Of a stretch of DNA of 64,000 nt, positions 18,221-27,646 are shown piece after piece (the first letter of the stretch is position 1; every line of letters starts with the position of its first letter). The position numbers and the translations under genes were made by a program. A model generated the notes under the pieces. The model was not told the origin of the DNA. It did not search any database and was given only the letters and a program-made list of their open reading frames with translations. Where the stretch lies: contig CAJURM010000007.1 of the NCBI GenBank assembly GCA_910589025.1, positions 69,216 through 133,215 on the forward strand. The letters are read 5' to 3'. The DNA is from an uncultured Odoribacter sp. (GTDB lineage: Bacteria; Bacteroidota; Bacteroidia; Bacteroidales; Marinifilaceae).

Positions 18221-19495
18221 CTACTTATATTTTCTTTTCCACCACAACTTCAACCGCTCTGAGATCTTCAACTCCTGGGCATTGTTCTGCGGACGATAAA
18301 ACACCTTATCCTTCACCTCCTCCGGCATATACTCCTGGTCCACAAAATTACCGGGAAAATCATGTGCATATTTGTAATCCTTACCATAATTCAGCTCCTT
18401 CATCAACTTCGTGGGAGCGTTACGCAAATACAGAGGCACCTGGATATTCCCCGTCTGCCTCACCAAAGCCATCGCCTCGCCTATCGCCAGATAAGCCGAA
18501 TTGCTTTTCGGGGAGGTCGCCAGATAAATGAGGCACTCTGCCAAAGGGATACGCGCTTCCGGCATACCGATTTTATGCACCGCCTCAAAACAGGCATTGG
18601 CTATCAGCATGGCATTGGGATTTGCAAGCCCTATATCCTCCGACGCCGATATAATCAACCGCCGGGCAATGAACTTCGGGTCTTCTCCCCCCTCCAGCAT
18701 CCGCGCCATATAATAAAGAGCCGCATTCGGGTCACTGCCTCGGACAGACTTAATCATCGCCGAAATAATATCATAGTGCTGCTCCCCGTCCTTATCATAC
18801 ATCAGCGGATTTTCCTGCAACTCTTTTCTCACCGTCTCATTATCTATCACAATCTCCTCCGAGCGCTGGGCACTCACCACCAAGTCCAATATATTCAGAA
18901 GTTTACGCGCATCCCCCCCACTAAACGAAATCAGCGCCTCTTTTTCTTTTACCGTAATCTTCTTCTCCTTCAAATAAAAATCACGGGTCACGGCATGGTC
19001 TACCAGCTCCTCCAAATCCGCCTTTTCCAAGGCTTTCAATACATACACCTGACAACGCGACAGCAACGGAGAAATCACCTCAAAAGAGGGGTTTTCCGTC
19101 GTCGCCCCTATCAACGTCACCGTTCCCTTCTCGACGGCAGCCAACAGGGAGTCCTGCTGAGCCTTGGAGAAACGGTGAATTTCATCGATAAACAGAATCG
19201 GATTCGGCGTATTGAAAAAACGCTGGCTCTCCGCTTTCTGAATCACCTCCCGCACATCCTTCACCCCCGAACTCACCGCACTCAGCACATAAAAAGGACG
19301 CTTCAACTGTTCGGCAACAATCATCGCCAGCGTGGTCTTCCCCACTCCCGGAGGTCCCCACAGGATAAACGACGACACATTGCCCGACTCAATCATTTTC
19401 CGGAGTACCTTTCCCGTTCCCACCAAATGCTTCTGCCCGATGTAATCATCCAGCGTCTTCGGACGCATCCGCTCTGCCAAAGGTTTGTTTTCCAT
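18221..19495 (-). CDS. rarA: replication-associated recombination protein A (RarA/MgsA AAA+ ATPase)
   Basis: A 424-residue clamp-loader-like AAA+ ATPase acting at stalled replication forks. Walker A GPPGVGKTTLA lies near residue 47, Walker B FIDEIHRFSKAQQD near 100, and sensor ATTENPSFEV near 132. The C-terminal helical tetramerisation region (RGSDPNAALYYMARMLEGGEDPKFIARRL) is typical. A TATTTTTG promoter element lies 22 bases upstream on the minus strand. Probably co-transcribed with kdsA. Confidence 0.95.
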   Translation of the reverse strand: MENKPLAERMRPKTLDDYIGQKHLVGTGKVLRKMIESGNVSSFILWGPPGVGKTTLAMIVAEQLKRPFYVLSAVSSGVKDVREVIQKAESQRFFNTPNPILFIDEIHRFSKAQQDSLLAAVEKGTVTLIGATTENPSFEVISPLLSRCQVYVLKALEKADLEELVDHAVTRDFYLKEKKITVKEKEALISFSGGDARKLLNILDLVVSAQRSEEIVIDNETVRKELQENPLMYDKDGEQHYDIISAMIKSVRGSDPNAALYYMARMLEGGEDPKFIARRLIISASEDIGLANPNAMLIANACFEAVHKIGMPEARIPLAECLIYLATSPKSNSAYLAIGEAMALVRQTGNIQVPLYLRNAPTKLMKELNYGKDYKYAHDFPGNFVDQEYMPEEVKDKVFYRPQNNAQELKISERLKLWWKRKYK

Positions 19496-19517
19496 AATAA
19501 AAAATCCTTATCTTCGA

Positions 19518-19525
19518 CAAAAATA
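19518..19525 (-). promoter_or_regulatory. -7 promoter element for rarA-kdsA
   Basis: TATTTTTG on the minus strand, full TAnnTTTG match, 22 bases before the rarA ATG. Confidence 0.5.
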
Positions 19526-19602
19526 AGTATTTAAAATGGAAGTTAGAGCAGGACATTCAAAAACTAAAAGAATAAACTTTTCATGTTTCTCTGTCCGAGC
19601 TA

Positions 19603-21720
19603 TCATTTCAACTTCATTCCCCTGAATCCGTCCACAATTTCCAATAAAGAGCTTCCGTATTTTTCAATTACTTTCTTCCCGATGCCCGGTATTTTCAGCA
19701 ACTCCCTGCTATCGACAGGCAGCGTGTTGCAAATCCCCAGCAGGGCTTTCTGCTGCAATACCGTATATACAGGCAGTTTCAGTCTGTCTGCCTGTTTTTT
19801 GCGCCATTCACACAATTTCCTGTACAATGCGGGATGCAGGATATCCGCCGATACGTTTATTTTCTCCTGATGCTTCTGTCCCGGCAGAACCGCCTTGTCC
19901 AACACAGCTTCCGCACGGCTTTTCAAATAAGCGACCGACGAAAAGCCCTCACCTGCCGATTCAAGTATCCGTATCTTAACATGTATTTCCTGCAACAAAC
20001 GCGTCATTGCCTCCTCAAGCTGTTTCCGAACTTCTTTGTTGTCTATCTCCGGATATGCCGCCCCACACACAGCCCTATGGAGTTTCTCCGTCTCTTCTCG
20101 GAAATAGATTACGCCCTTGCCTATTCTTTCCTTAACCACCTCATCTTTTTCATAATTATCAGAAGCGAGCAACAAGCGTTGCAACTGCATCTTAAAACGT
20201 TCCCCCACCTCTGCCAGCTTCTCCTGAATTTCTTCACGCATCTCCCGATAAAAACGGCTCAATTCCGGATACAACCGATACAGATGCTTCCCATAAATCC
20301 AGGCCACCCGCTGCATGCTTTTCCACACAGCAACAAAATCAAATAATTCGGTCACCAACTGAATATAATACCTCTTTTTCTCCTCCTCCAGCTCCTCCTT
20401 TCCCGGTTGATTCTGCTCCACCTGCCGAATAAAACTCCGCACCATCCGGTCATGAATCACCGCCCCGCTCTTCAAGGGAGAACTGAGCACCAAACCCTCC
20501 AGTGATTTGCAACGACTCAAGGCAACATATACCTGCCCGTGGGTAAAGGCAGCCCCCACATCAATGACTGCCCGTTCGAAGGTAAGTCCCTGGCTTTTAT
20601 GTATCGTAATCGCCCAGGCCGTTTTCAAGGGATATTGTACAAACTTTCCTTCTACGGTCTCTCGGATTTCTTTTGTTTCCGGATGAATAGCATAACGGGT
20701 ATTCAGCCATTCCTCCCGGTTTACCGAAATAGGTTTCGAATCTCCGCTACAGTGCACCTGAATACTGTCCGTACCGATAGAAACGACGCGGCCTATTTTT
20801 CCATTGTAATACCTTTTTTCCGCCGAGGAATCATTTTTTACAAACATCACCTGGGCTCCTTTTTTCAGCACGAGCCTCTCCTCGGTAGGAAATAAATAAG
20901 CGGGGAAGTCACCTTCGACCTGCGACGGGAATGTATAAGCCTTTTCGGCTATCTCCTCCAGTTTCCGGGTATTAATCAACTGAGCCTGCGCATTATGGGT
21001 AGTCAGAACAATATAGCCCTCCTCCTCCGAAGGTTTGAAATCCGGTATATACCGCCGGTTCAAGGCTGATATGACAGTCTCATCGACCCGATTGTCCCGG
21101 ATTTTATTCAGCAAATGAATAAACGCCTCGTCAGTCTGCCGATAAACATGAGTCAACTCAATACTCACATAACGGGTTTGCCGTAATGCCACGCTATCAA
21201 AGAAAAAGGGCGATGTATAAACCTCTTTCAGCAGTTCCCATTCTTCTTCTTTTACCACCGGTGCCAGCTGTTGCAAATCCCCTATCAACAATAACTGCAC
21301 CCCACCGAAAGGCCTGTCTTCTCCCCGGTAGCGGCACAGTAAGTCACTCACCGCATCCAGCAAATCCGCCCTCACCATACTGATTTCGTCAATCACCAGC
21401 AAATCGAGGCTCCTGATGATGTTGATTTTCTCCCGGCTGAATTTGTTGCTGAATCCTCCGGCATTTTTCCGCACAGCCGTACTCTTTCCCGGAACATAGG
21501 GCCCGAAAGGCAATTGAAAAAACGAGTGGATGGTCACCCCTCCGGCATTGATAGCAGCCACCCCTGTGGGGGCGACAACAATCATGCGCTTGGGGGACAT
21601 TGTTTTCAACCTGCGCAGAAAAGTGGTTTTACCGGTTCCCGCTTTACCTGTCAAAAACAAATTCGTACCGGTATAGCACAGGAAATGATGCGCAAGTTCC
21701 CATTGGGCATTTTTTTCCAT
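19603..21720 (-). CDS. PIF1-like superfamily 1B helicase with C-terminal HRDC-type domain
   Basis: A 705-residue DNA helicase. The N-terminal motor shows Walker A LTGKAGTGKTTFL (near residue 20), VVAPTGVAAINAGGVTIHSFF, VIDEISMVRADLLDA and IGDLQQLAPV. The final SF1B motif is AITIHKSQGLTFE near 390. The last about 80 residues form an HRDC-like helical domain (LKLPVYTVLQQKALLGI ... LLKIPGIGKKVIEKYG). The frame is open 22 codons further upstream, but a TATCTTTG element at 21748-21755 and a conserved-looking MEKNAQWELAHHF start favour 21720. Role (replication, recombination or G-quadruplex resolution) is inferred from the family only. Confidence 0.9.
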   Translation of the reverse strand: MEKNAQWELAHHFLCYTGTNLFLTGKAGTGKTTFLRRLKTMSPKRMIVVAPTGVAAINAGGVTIHSFFQLPFGPYVPGKSTAVRKNAGGFSNKFSREKINIIRSLDLLVIDEISMVRADLLDAVSDLLCRYRGEDRPFGGVQLLLIGDLQQLAPVVKEEEWELLKEVYTSPFFFDSVALRQTRYVSIELTHVYRQTDEAFIHLLNKIRDNRVDETVISALNRRYIPDFKPSEEEGYIVLTTHNAQAQLINTRKLEEIAEKAYTFPSQVEGDFPAYLFPTEERLVLKKGAQVMFVKNDSSAEKRYYNGKIGRVVSIGTDSIQVHCSGDSKPISVNREEWLNTRYAIHPETKEIRETVEGKFVQYPLKTAWAITIHKSQGLTFERAVIDVGAAFTHGQVYVALSRCKSLEGLVLSSPLKSGAVIHDRMVRSFIRQVEQNQPGKEELEEEKKRYYIQLVTELFDFVAVWKSMQRVAWIYGKHLYRLYPELSRFYREMREEIQEKLAEVGERFKMQLQRLLLASDNYEKDEVVKERIGKGVIYFREETEKLHRAVCGAAYPEIDNKEVRKQLEEAMTRLLQEIHVKIRILESAGEGFSSVAYLKSRAEAVLDKAVLPGQKHQEKINVSADILHPALYRKLCEWRKKQADRLKLPVYTVLQQKALLGICNTLPVDSRELLKIPGIGKKVIEKYGSSLLEIVDGFRGMKLK

Positions 21721-21747
21721 ATCCTTATGACACACATTAACACATAA

Positions 21748-21755
21748 CAAAGATA
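21748..21755 (-). promoter_or_regulatory. -7 promoter element for the PIF1-like helicase
   Basis: TATCTTTG on the minus strand, full consensus match, 27 bases upstream of the chosen ATG. It lies inside the longer reading frame, which argues against the longer start. Confidence 0.55.
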
Positions 21756-21890
21756 AAATAAAATACCCGAAAAACGATGGCTCCATTCACTTCACCATCC
21801 GCATTCCCCGAAAGTAGCAGCCGCCGCACTACCGAACCGCTTTATAAAAAACAGAAAATCGAAACATCAATAAAGAAACGGCAATAAAAA

Positions 21891-22895
21891 TCAGTGTTCC
21901 AGATAATCTTCCCGGAAAATTTCGACACACAGAATAAAGAGGGCCAGCATCAAAGGTCCGAATATCACGCCCATAAAACCGAACAGGGACAAACCGATAA
22001 CCACCCCGAAAATGGTAATCAACGGATGCGTATCCGCCATTTTCTTCTGAAGCAATCCGCGCACCAGATTATCCACATTTCCAATCACGACAAGCGCATA
22101 GACTGCCAGGCCGATGCCATTTCCCCAATGTCCCGTTGCTCCCAGATACAAGACCAAAGGAATCCAAACCAGTCCCGTACCTATAATCGGAATAATCGTC
22201 GCAAAGCAGGAGAGCACGCCCCAGAAAAATGCCCCGGACACTCCGAAAAGCCAGTAACCTAAAAAAGCTGCCACGCCCTGTATTATTGCCAAGAGAGGCA
22301 CCCCGATAGCGTTGGAGCGCACGACCATGTGGAACTCACGCAGTATATCCTTTTTGTTCTCCCGATTAAAAGGCAGGATTCCGTTAATATACCTCTCCAT
22401 CTTCTTACCTCCGATCAGCATAAAATACAACACAAAAAGCAACACCAGCACATTGATGGCGAAATTGGTGATTCCCTCCATCAGCATCTGCCCAACCCGC
22501 GGCAAAGCCGACACAATCGTATTGACATTCCCTTTGCTCAACAATTCATAGCCGGTCTTCTGCTGAATCAGCCCCGCCACATGCTCTATCCCGTCCATCA
22601 GATTGCGGGGATCCAGGTTTATCGCCTGCAATTTGGAAATCATCATCCACACCACAAAAGACAACGGAATCAGAAAAATAAGCAACGTTTCACAGAGCAG
22701 CAAAATAGCCATAATACTCCGCCTCATGCGCTTCCGGTCCGTAAGCCAGAACATCTGGGGACGCAACAGGATATAGACGGTCAATGCCCCCAGGATCCCG
22801 CCTAAAAAAGGTGTGATCTTCAAAAATATCAGCGTGCCCAACAGCAAAATAATGACTATCAGCGAATACTTCCAATACTGTTCTTTTATTGACAT
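21891..22895 (-). CDS. AI-2E family transporter (YdiK/PerM-like membrane protein)
   Basis: A 334-residue inner-membrane protein with about eight helices: two or three near the N-terminus (YSLIVIILLLGTLIFL, RSIMAILLLCETLLIFL), a soluble central part (about 95-155), then a C-terminal helix cluster. The C-terminal segment PLLAIIQGVAAFLGYWLFGV and the ADTHPLITIFGVVIGLSLFGFMG region are hallmarks of the family. Named after a proposed autoinducer-2 exporter, but many members act as ion antiporters or are unassigned, so the substrate is unknown. It lies 170 bases upstream of the helicase on the same strand. Confidence 0.88.
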   Translation of the reverse strand: MSIKEQYWKYSLIVIILLLGTLIFLKITPFLGGILGALTVYILLRPQMFWLTDRKRMRRSIMAILLLCETLLIFLIPLSFVVWMMISKLQAINLDPRNLMDGIEHVAGLIQQKTGYELLSKGNVNTIVSALPRVGQMLMEGITNFAINVLVLLFVLYFMLIGGKKMERYINGILPFNRENKKDILREFHMVVRSNAIGVPLLAIIQGVAAFLGYWLFGVSGAFFWGVLSCFATIIPIIGTGLVWIPLVLYLGATGHWGNGIGLAVYALVVIGNVDNLVRGLLQKKMADTHPLITIFGVVIGLSLFGFMGVIFGPLMLALFILCVEIFREDYLEH

Positions 22896-23186
22896 ATGCC
22901 TACTTTTTTTGCGTTCACCTCCACTCCGATAGCCCGCTCCCCCCCTGCATAACGTAATCAGCAGAAAAATGGTTTAAAAGATAACCGAATTTTCATCTCT
23001 TTTCCGAAACGTAACATTCCGCAATAGAGTATAACATTCTTTTCTCATTATCAACACCTTATACAAAAAACATCTGTAACTCCCTGCCTTCTGTACCGTA
23101 AAACATATAGCGAGAAAAAATTAAAATGCCATAAAAACGACCTCGGAAACAAGAGAAACAAATACTAACCAATAAAAACCAATACT
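22896..23186. other. 291-base divergent intergenic region
   Basis: Lies between the leftward AI-2E-family gene and the rightward catalase gene. It must hold both promoters, but I found no full TAnnTTTG match in a convincing position. The 60 bases before the catalase ATG are A-rich and free of secondary structure, the usual Bacteroidetes leader style. No gene seen. Confidence 0.4.
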
Positions 23187-24152
23187 ATGTTTTACCATGT
23201 AAAAGAATTACAATTTAATGCACGTGTCTCACAACCGGACCCGCGTTTTGCACGTGTAATGCTTGAGGCCTTCGGCGGTGCGAATGGAGAGTTGAAATCT
23301 GCCTTGCAATATTTTGTACAGGCTTTCAGTTGCCATAATCCATTTCCTGACAAATATGACATGCTGATGGACATTGCCACCGAAGAGTTCGGACACCTGG
23401 AAATCGTGGGGGCTACTATCCAGATGCTTCTGGGAAAAGTAAACGGGGAAATGAAAGACGTACTTGAAAATAGCCCGCTCCACACGATGATGAGCGGCAA
23501 ATCAGCCAAAGAAGAGTTGATTCATCAGGCGTTCACCAATCCGCAATTCCTGGTAGGTGCTCCCGGCAGTCCGGCCTTGACCGACAGCAACGGAAACCCC
23601 TGGTGTGCCACTTACGTATCGGCCACGGCGGAACTGACAGTGGACCTACGTTCCAACATGGCGGGAGAAGCCCGTGCCAAAATAGGTTACGAAAACCTAC
23701 TCCAGCTGACAGATGACCCTTTGGTAAAAGAAACACTCGTTTTTCTTATGACGCGTGAGGTGACACATTACCAGCAGTTTGAGGCTGCTCTGGAAACCAT
23801 CCGGCCCAATTTTCCACCGGGAATATTTCAAACATCCCCTCAATACAGCAACCTGTATTTTAACCTGTCAAAAGGCAAAGATGCCCGCGGCCCTTGGAAT
23901 GAAGGCCAAAGCACACAGTTGGACGAAACCTGGCAATACATTGAAGACCCCGTGGAATACGTAACAGCAACCAACGGACTCCGGGATGTCAATCCCCAGG
24001 GCACACCCCGGACACTGGAATCCATGGAAAAAGCCGACAAAGAGTTGAGCAAACAACGCCACAAAGAGGTGGACTCCGCTACTCCCGACACAAACCTGCA
24101 ATGGTGCAACTACTCCTCCGATCACCGGAAAACACAAAAAAAGACCAAATAA
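23187..24152 (+). CDS. manganese catalase
   Basis: A 321-residue non-haem catalase that disproportionates hydrogen peroxide at a dimanganese site. Expected ligands are visible: Glu35 (GELKSALQYF), the E66/E67-x-x-H70 motif (ATEEFGHLE), a glutamate in TAELTVDLRSN near 151, and a histidine in REVTHYQQFE near 191. The C-terminal tail beyond about 250 is polar and ends in a Lys-rich stretch, longer than in the Lactobacillus enzyme. Single-gene unit with its own terminator. In an anaerobe this serves oxidative-stress defence. Confidence 0.95.
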   Translation: MFYHVKELQFNARVSQPDPRFARVMLEAFGGANGELKSALQYFVQAFSCHNPFPDKYDMLMDIATEEFGHLEIVGATIQMLLGKVNGEMKDVLENSPLHTMMSGKSAKEELIHQAFTNPQFLVGAPGSPALTDSNGNPWCATYVSATAELTVDLRSNMAGEARAKIGYENLLQLTDDPLVKETLVFLMTREVTHYQQFEAALETIRPNFPPGIFQTSPQYSNLYFNLSKGKDARGPWNEGQSTQLDETWQYIEDPVEYVTATNGLRDVNPQGTPRTLESMEKADKELSKQRHKEVDSATPDTNLQWCNYSSDHRKTQKKTK

Positions 24153-24162
24153 TCCGGTAAGA

Positions 24163-24220
24163 GCTAAGTGCTGAAACATGTCCGAAACAGGACGCACCCA
24201 GCACTTAGCCTTCCTTTTCA
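24163..24220 (+). terminator. terminator of the manganese catalase gene
   Basis: Arms GCTAAGTGCTG (24163-24173) and CAGCACTTAGC (24199-24209) are perfectly complementary; an inner GTCC/GGAC hairpin sits in the loop, and CTTCCTTTTC follows. Confidence 0.8.
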
Positions 24221-24271
24221 TAAAACTACATTCAGGGCCATTCCCCCATAACACAGCGGCATTTCAGTTCA

Positions 24272-26569
24272 TCAGAACACAATTTTCACACCGGCATAAT
24301 AACTCCGGGGTATGCCGGGACCATACATATAGCCGGAATCCCGGTCAGCCCCCTGGTCAAAATCCTTCTGATAGGCATCGAATATATTGCGCACGCCAGC
24401 ACTCCACTGCAAAGTAACCTCCTTATAAAGCGGCATATCGTATGCCAATTTCAGTTCCATATCAAAAAAATCCGGCGTTTTTTCCACCCGGTCGGCCACT
24501 ATCACTCCTGCCATGTGCTGCACCAGCATACGCCCCGTATACGTTCCAGCCAAAGAAGCCGAAAAACGCTTCAAAGGATTCAGCAACGCCGTAAAATATC
24601 CGTATACATCCGGTGTCCGGAACAGCCGCTTTTCTACCGGGACCTCCGGATTCTGGCTCCACACTTCCGGTTCCTTGTAATGGCTCCGCTGCAATGTCGC
24701 CCCTGCCTGCAACTCCAACCAACGAGTAAATACCGCCCGGGCCTCCAAATTTACCCCCATCACCTCAGCTCCCGAACCGTTGCGCCGCTCTTTGGTAAGG
24801 ATACCGTCTTCCTTGCTGATGTCTTCCAACACAAATACATCTTTCAGATTAGTATAAAAACCCTCTGCCAACAGATTCACCCGCACCTGTCCGAAACGGT
24901 GATACCAATCTGCCGATACACTCACGCTACGCGATTTTTCCTCCTTCAATCCCGGAGCCAACCGGATAATGGCAACATCCCCCCCGACAGCCGCAATATG
25001 CAAGTCCTCATCAAACGCCTGAGGCGCCCGGAAACCACCAGAATAACTCGCCCGAAAATTCAGATCCGGAGTCGGATTAAAACGCAGATTTACCCGCGGA
25101 CTAAACACCACATGGTCAAGCATATTGTGTTTATCCAACCGCCCTCCCAACAGAATGCTCCACCTGTTATCTTTCCACTCATTCTGCAGAAAAACGCTGT
25201 AAATACGGGTTCTCTGGGTCAAATCACGTCCATACCCCTTAATCCGGTCGGCCAGCTCGTCATAATTAAACTCCGCCCCCAACGTCAGATCAGAAGGCAT
25301 AAACACCAAACGGTTGAAATGATAAAAAAACTGCCCGCCCCCCACATAGGTCAAATCGGCAGTATTCCCGTAGGCATTCGGATCCCGTTTCACCCCGTAA
25401 TAACTTTCCCGGTCAATGTGTTGCATCGAAGAAAACAGACTGAAACGGGACCGCTCATTGGGGGAAAAATAATCAAACTTCACTCCACCCGTATTAATAT
25501 CATGTTCCACCTGTTCGGCAATATCCGCTTCGTGGGGAGGAAGGTTCATCGAATTGCCCCCGCGGCGGAACTCATGAATCGTATGATATTCCACCATCAA
25601 ACGACTATACGTACCGGTTTTCAGAAACGACCTCATCCCGGCAGTCTTGCTTTTCAACTTGGGCAACTCGCTGTACCCGTCACCGTCATGGTCATATTCG
25701 GAGCGGAAACGCGACTGGGCAAAAACATAAACCCCGCCTTTATGGTTATCGCTCACCAAAGAAGCATTCAACGAGGTCGCATGATCAAAAACGGACTTTC
25801 CTCCAATCATATCCGTCATGTGAGCCACTTGTGCGGAATTACGCTGCGGCTCTTTGGTAATCACATTTATCGTTCCGGCTATTGCCGAAGAACCGAACAA
25901 TGCACTGCCTCCTCCTCTCACCACTTCCACCCGTTCAATCATATTCGCCGGAATCTGTTCCAGCCCATATACCCCGCTCAACGCACTGAACACCGGACGC
26001 GAATCAATCAGTATCTGCGTATAAGGCCCATCCAGACCGTTAATCCGCACCTGCTGGAATCCGCAATTCTGGCAATTGTTCTCCACCCGAACTCCCGGCT
26101 GGAAGCCCAATCCTTCCGCCAAACAGGATGCGCCTGTAGCTTCAAACAATTTCGTATCCAGCACTTTCACAATGGCAGGTGCCTGCCGGCGGGTCGTCTC
26201 ATTACGGTTTGCCGACACCACCACTTCATCCAGCGCCACCTGATCCTCTTCCACTTCAAAATTGAGTTCCAGGGTAAGCCCTTTTTTCAGCACCACTTCC
26301 CGCTCCTGCCTTTTATAGCCGACAGCCGTCACCACCACCGTAAACTTTCCCTCCGGCAAATTCCGCAAGAAATAGTGTCCCGTAGCGTCCGTCGCCGCTC
26401 CGATGGTCGTCCCTTTCAAAGCTACTGTCATAAAAGGCAAATGCTCGCGGGTATGCTTATCCACCACATGACCGTATACATTCGCATCCGTCGGATCCAA
26501 ACCCTCCGGCATTGCTCCGCACACCATTGTTTTTACTACCAACAACAATAAGATAACATATTTATACAT
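24272..26569 (-). CDS. TonB-dependent outer-membrane receptor, probably for a metal
   Basis: A 765-residue receptor: signal peptide (residues 1-19), carboxypeptidase-regulatory-like domain (about 30-110), TonB plug (about 113-230, LDEVVVSANRNETTRR then LIDSRPVFSALSGVYGLEQI and VEVVRGGGSALFGSSAIAGTINVI), and a 22-strand barrel ending in YYAGVKIVF with terminal Phe. The plug contains a Cys pair, NNCQNCGFQQ (C166, C169), seen in a subset of metal-uptake receptors. I chose the ATG at 26569 because earlier ATGs give no signal peptide. The histidine-rich gene directly upstream supports a transition-metal substrate, but this is inference; CirA-like siderophore uptake is the alternative. Confidence 0.88.
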   Translation of the reverse strand: MYKYVILLLLVVKTMVCGAMPEGLDPTDANVYGHVVDKHTREHLPFMTVALKGTTIGAATDATGHYFLRNLPEGKFTVVVTAVGYKRQEREVVLKKGLTLELNFEVEEDQVALDEVVVSANRNETTRRQAPAIVKVLDTKLFEATGASCLAEGLGFQPGVRVENNCQNCGFQQVRINGLDGPYTQILIDSRPVFSALSGVYGLEQIPANMIERVEVVRGGGSALFGSSAIAGTINVITKEPQRNSAQVAHMTDMIGGKSVFDHATSLNASLVSDNHKGGVYVFAQSRFRSEYDHDGDGYSELPKLKSKTAGMRSFLKTGTYSRLMVEYHTIHEFRRGGNSMNLPPHEADIAEQVEHDINTGGVKFDYFSPNERSRFSLFSSMQHIDRESYYGVKRDPNAYGNTADLTYVGGGQFFYHFNRLVFMPSDLTLGAEFNYDELADRIKGYGRDLTQRTRIYSVFLQNEWKDNRWSILLGGRLDKHNMLDHVVFSPRVNLRFNPTPDLNFRASYSGGFRAPQAFDEDLHIAAVGGDVAIIRLAPGLKEEKSRSVSVSADWYHRFGQVRVNLLAEGFYTNLKDVFVLEDISKEDGILTKERRNGSGAEVMGVNLEARAVFTRWLELQAGATLQRSHYKEPEVWSQNPEVPVEKRLFRTPDVYGYFTALLNPLKRFSASLAGTYTGRMLVQHMAGVIVADRVEKTPDFFDMELKLAYDMPLYKEVTLQWSAGVRNIFDAYQKDFDQGADRDSGYMYGPGIPRSYYAGVKIVF

Positions 26570-26707
26570 GATAATACTCTTTGAATAAAACATAGAAATA
26601 ACCTGACGGTATACCGCGACAATACCACACGACACACCCCTTGAAGGAGCTGACGTCCTTGCAAGCATTCCGGCAATTCTTCCTGCCGGAAACAATACAT
26701 AAAAAAG

Positions 26708-27061
26708 TCAGGCTACCACAGGCGGAGCACGCAGATACAATGCTCCGGAAATCACCGCCGACAAGCGGTCAACAGTCCAATGACAGGCAACAGCAGAAAC
26801 TTCTGTCCAACGAGCCTCCCATTCAAAATGAGACACCACATCCGGTGTCACACTATAAGAAGTGACATGGTGAACCAACCAGAAATCAGCGGTCGTGTGA
26901 CCGTGAAAAGGCTGTCCGGGAAGATTTTTGAACGGATGCGAATGCAACATCGCCTCTCCGTCCACCACATGGACATGCACATAAAAAGAAAGCGCACCGA
27001 TATATCCGGCAAAAATCACCGGAAGCAAGAGCTTTAACATACCGCCTGCCATCTTTCTCAT
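26708..27061 (-). CDS. small exported histidine-rich protein, putative metal-binding partner
   Basis: A 117-residue protein with an N-terminal hydrophobic segment (MLKLLLPVIFAGYIGALSF) that acts as signal or anchor, then a histidine-rich face: H29, H31, H40, H42, H53, H55, H64, H65, H78 and H94, in paired HVH, HSH, HGH and HH groups. It ends in LRAPPVVA, like many small proteins beside TonB receptors in Bacteroidetes. The first in-frame ATG (27085) lies inside the -7 element at 27083-27090, so the start at 27061 is preferred. It lies 138 bases upstream of the receptor gene on the same strand. I infer a periplasmic zinc or copper buffer; function is not established. Confidence 0.7.
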   Translation of the reverse strand: MRKMAGGMLKLLLPVIFAGYIGALSFYVHVHVVDGEAMLHSHPFKNLPGQPFHGHTTADFWLVHHVTSYSVTPDVVSHFEWEARWTEVSAVACHWTVDRLSAVISGALYLRAPPVVA

Positions 27062-27082
27062 AGCTGTCCAAATCGAGAAGTG

Positions 27083-27090
27083 CAAAATTA
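27083..27090 (-). promoter_or_regulatory. -7 promoter element for the histidine-rich protein / TonB receptor unit
   Basis: TAATTTTG on the minus strand fits TAnnTTTG and lies 21 bases before the chosen ATG. Confidence 0.5.
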
Positions 27091-27214
27091 ACTATTTTCT
27101 CTTAATTTCCTTTCCCATACCCAAAATTCATCATCAAACAACTATTCATTCAGAAAGAAAAAGCGTCAAATCAAAATTCTAAAAATTAACCTCCGTTATT
27201 TGAGTATAAAAATG

Positions 27215-27222
27215 TATATTTG
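27215..27222 (+). promoter_or_regulatory. -7 promoter element for the rsfS-ftsH operon
   Basis: TATATTTG matches TAnnTTTG and lies 29 bases before the rsfS ATG. A TTTG at 27199-27202 is too close to be its -33 partner. Confidence 0.5.
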
Positions 27223-27251
27223 TAACTTCAAAAAACGAGGGAAAGACAAGC

Positions 27252-27608
27252 ATGGCAAAAACACCGGCAATAGTCAACAAGATAGTCGAAGCATTAGAAG
27301 ACAACAAAGGCCTCCGGATCGTCACCATTGACCTGCGGAAAATAGAGAACTGTTTTTGCAGTTTCTTCGTAATATGTCATGGCACGTCCAATACCCATGT
27401 AGCAAGCCTTGCCGACTCTGTCGAAGAGAAATTAGACGGAATAAAAGAAAAGCCCATACACGTCGAAGGAAAAGATACCGCGCAATGGATTATTCTGGAC
27501 TATGGCAATGTCGTGGTACATGTTTTCCCAAAAGAGCAGAGAGATTACTACCAACTGGAAGACTTTTGGGGAGACGGGATAAAAAAAGAAATCGAATCAA
27601 TTCATTAA
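27252..27608 (+). CDS. rsfS: ribosomal silencing factor RsfS
   Basis: A 118-residue Iojap/RsfS-family protein that binds L14 on the 50S subunit and blocks subunit joining under starvation. Family features: ALEDNKGLRIVTIDLRKIENCFCSFFVICHGTS (only the centre is conserved: a D-x(3)-FFVI-C pattern), and the C-terminal ERDYYQLEDFWGDG segment. Standard length. It begins the transcription unit rsfS-ftsH-DUF2007-cdsA; the ftsH ATG lies 38 bases downstream. Confidence 0.95.
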   Translation: MAKTPAIVNKIVEALEDNKGLRIVTIDLRKIENCFCSFFVICHGTSNTHVASLADSVEEKLDGIKEKPIHVEGKDTAQWIILDYGNVVVHVFPKEQRDYYQLEDFWGDGIKKEIESIH

Positions 27609-27646
27609 GCATACAGCCAGAGGCTGTTTTTACGCAAAAAATAAAT

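Noticed and set aside
24515..26551. A long plus-strand open frame opposite the TonB receptor
   Set aside because: It mirrors the receptor codons, is rich in Arg/His/Ile without any domain, and has no promoter; a shadow frame.
27356..27646. A 97-codon N-terminal extension of FtsH
   Set aside because: It overlaps rsfS in another frame, is rich in Arg/Cys/Trp like a shadow frame, and the normal FtsH N-terminus begins at 27647.
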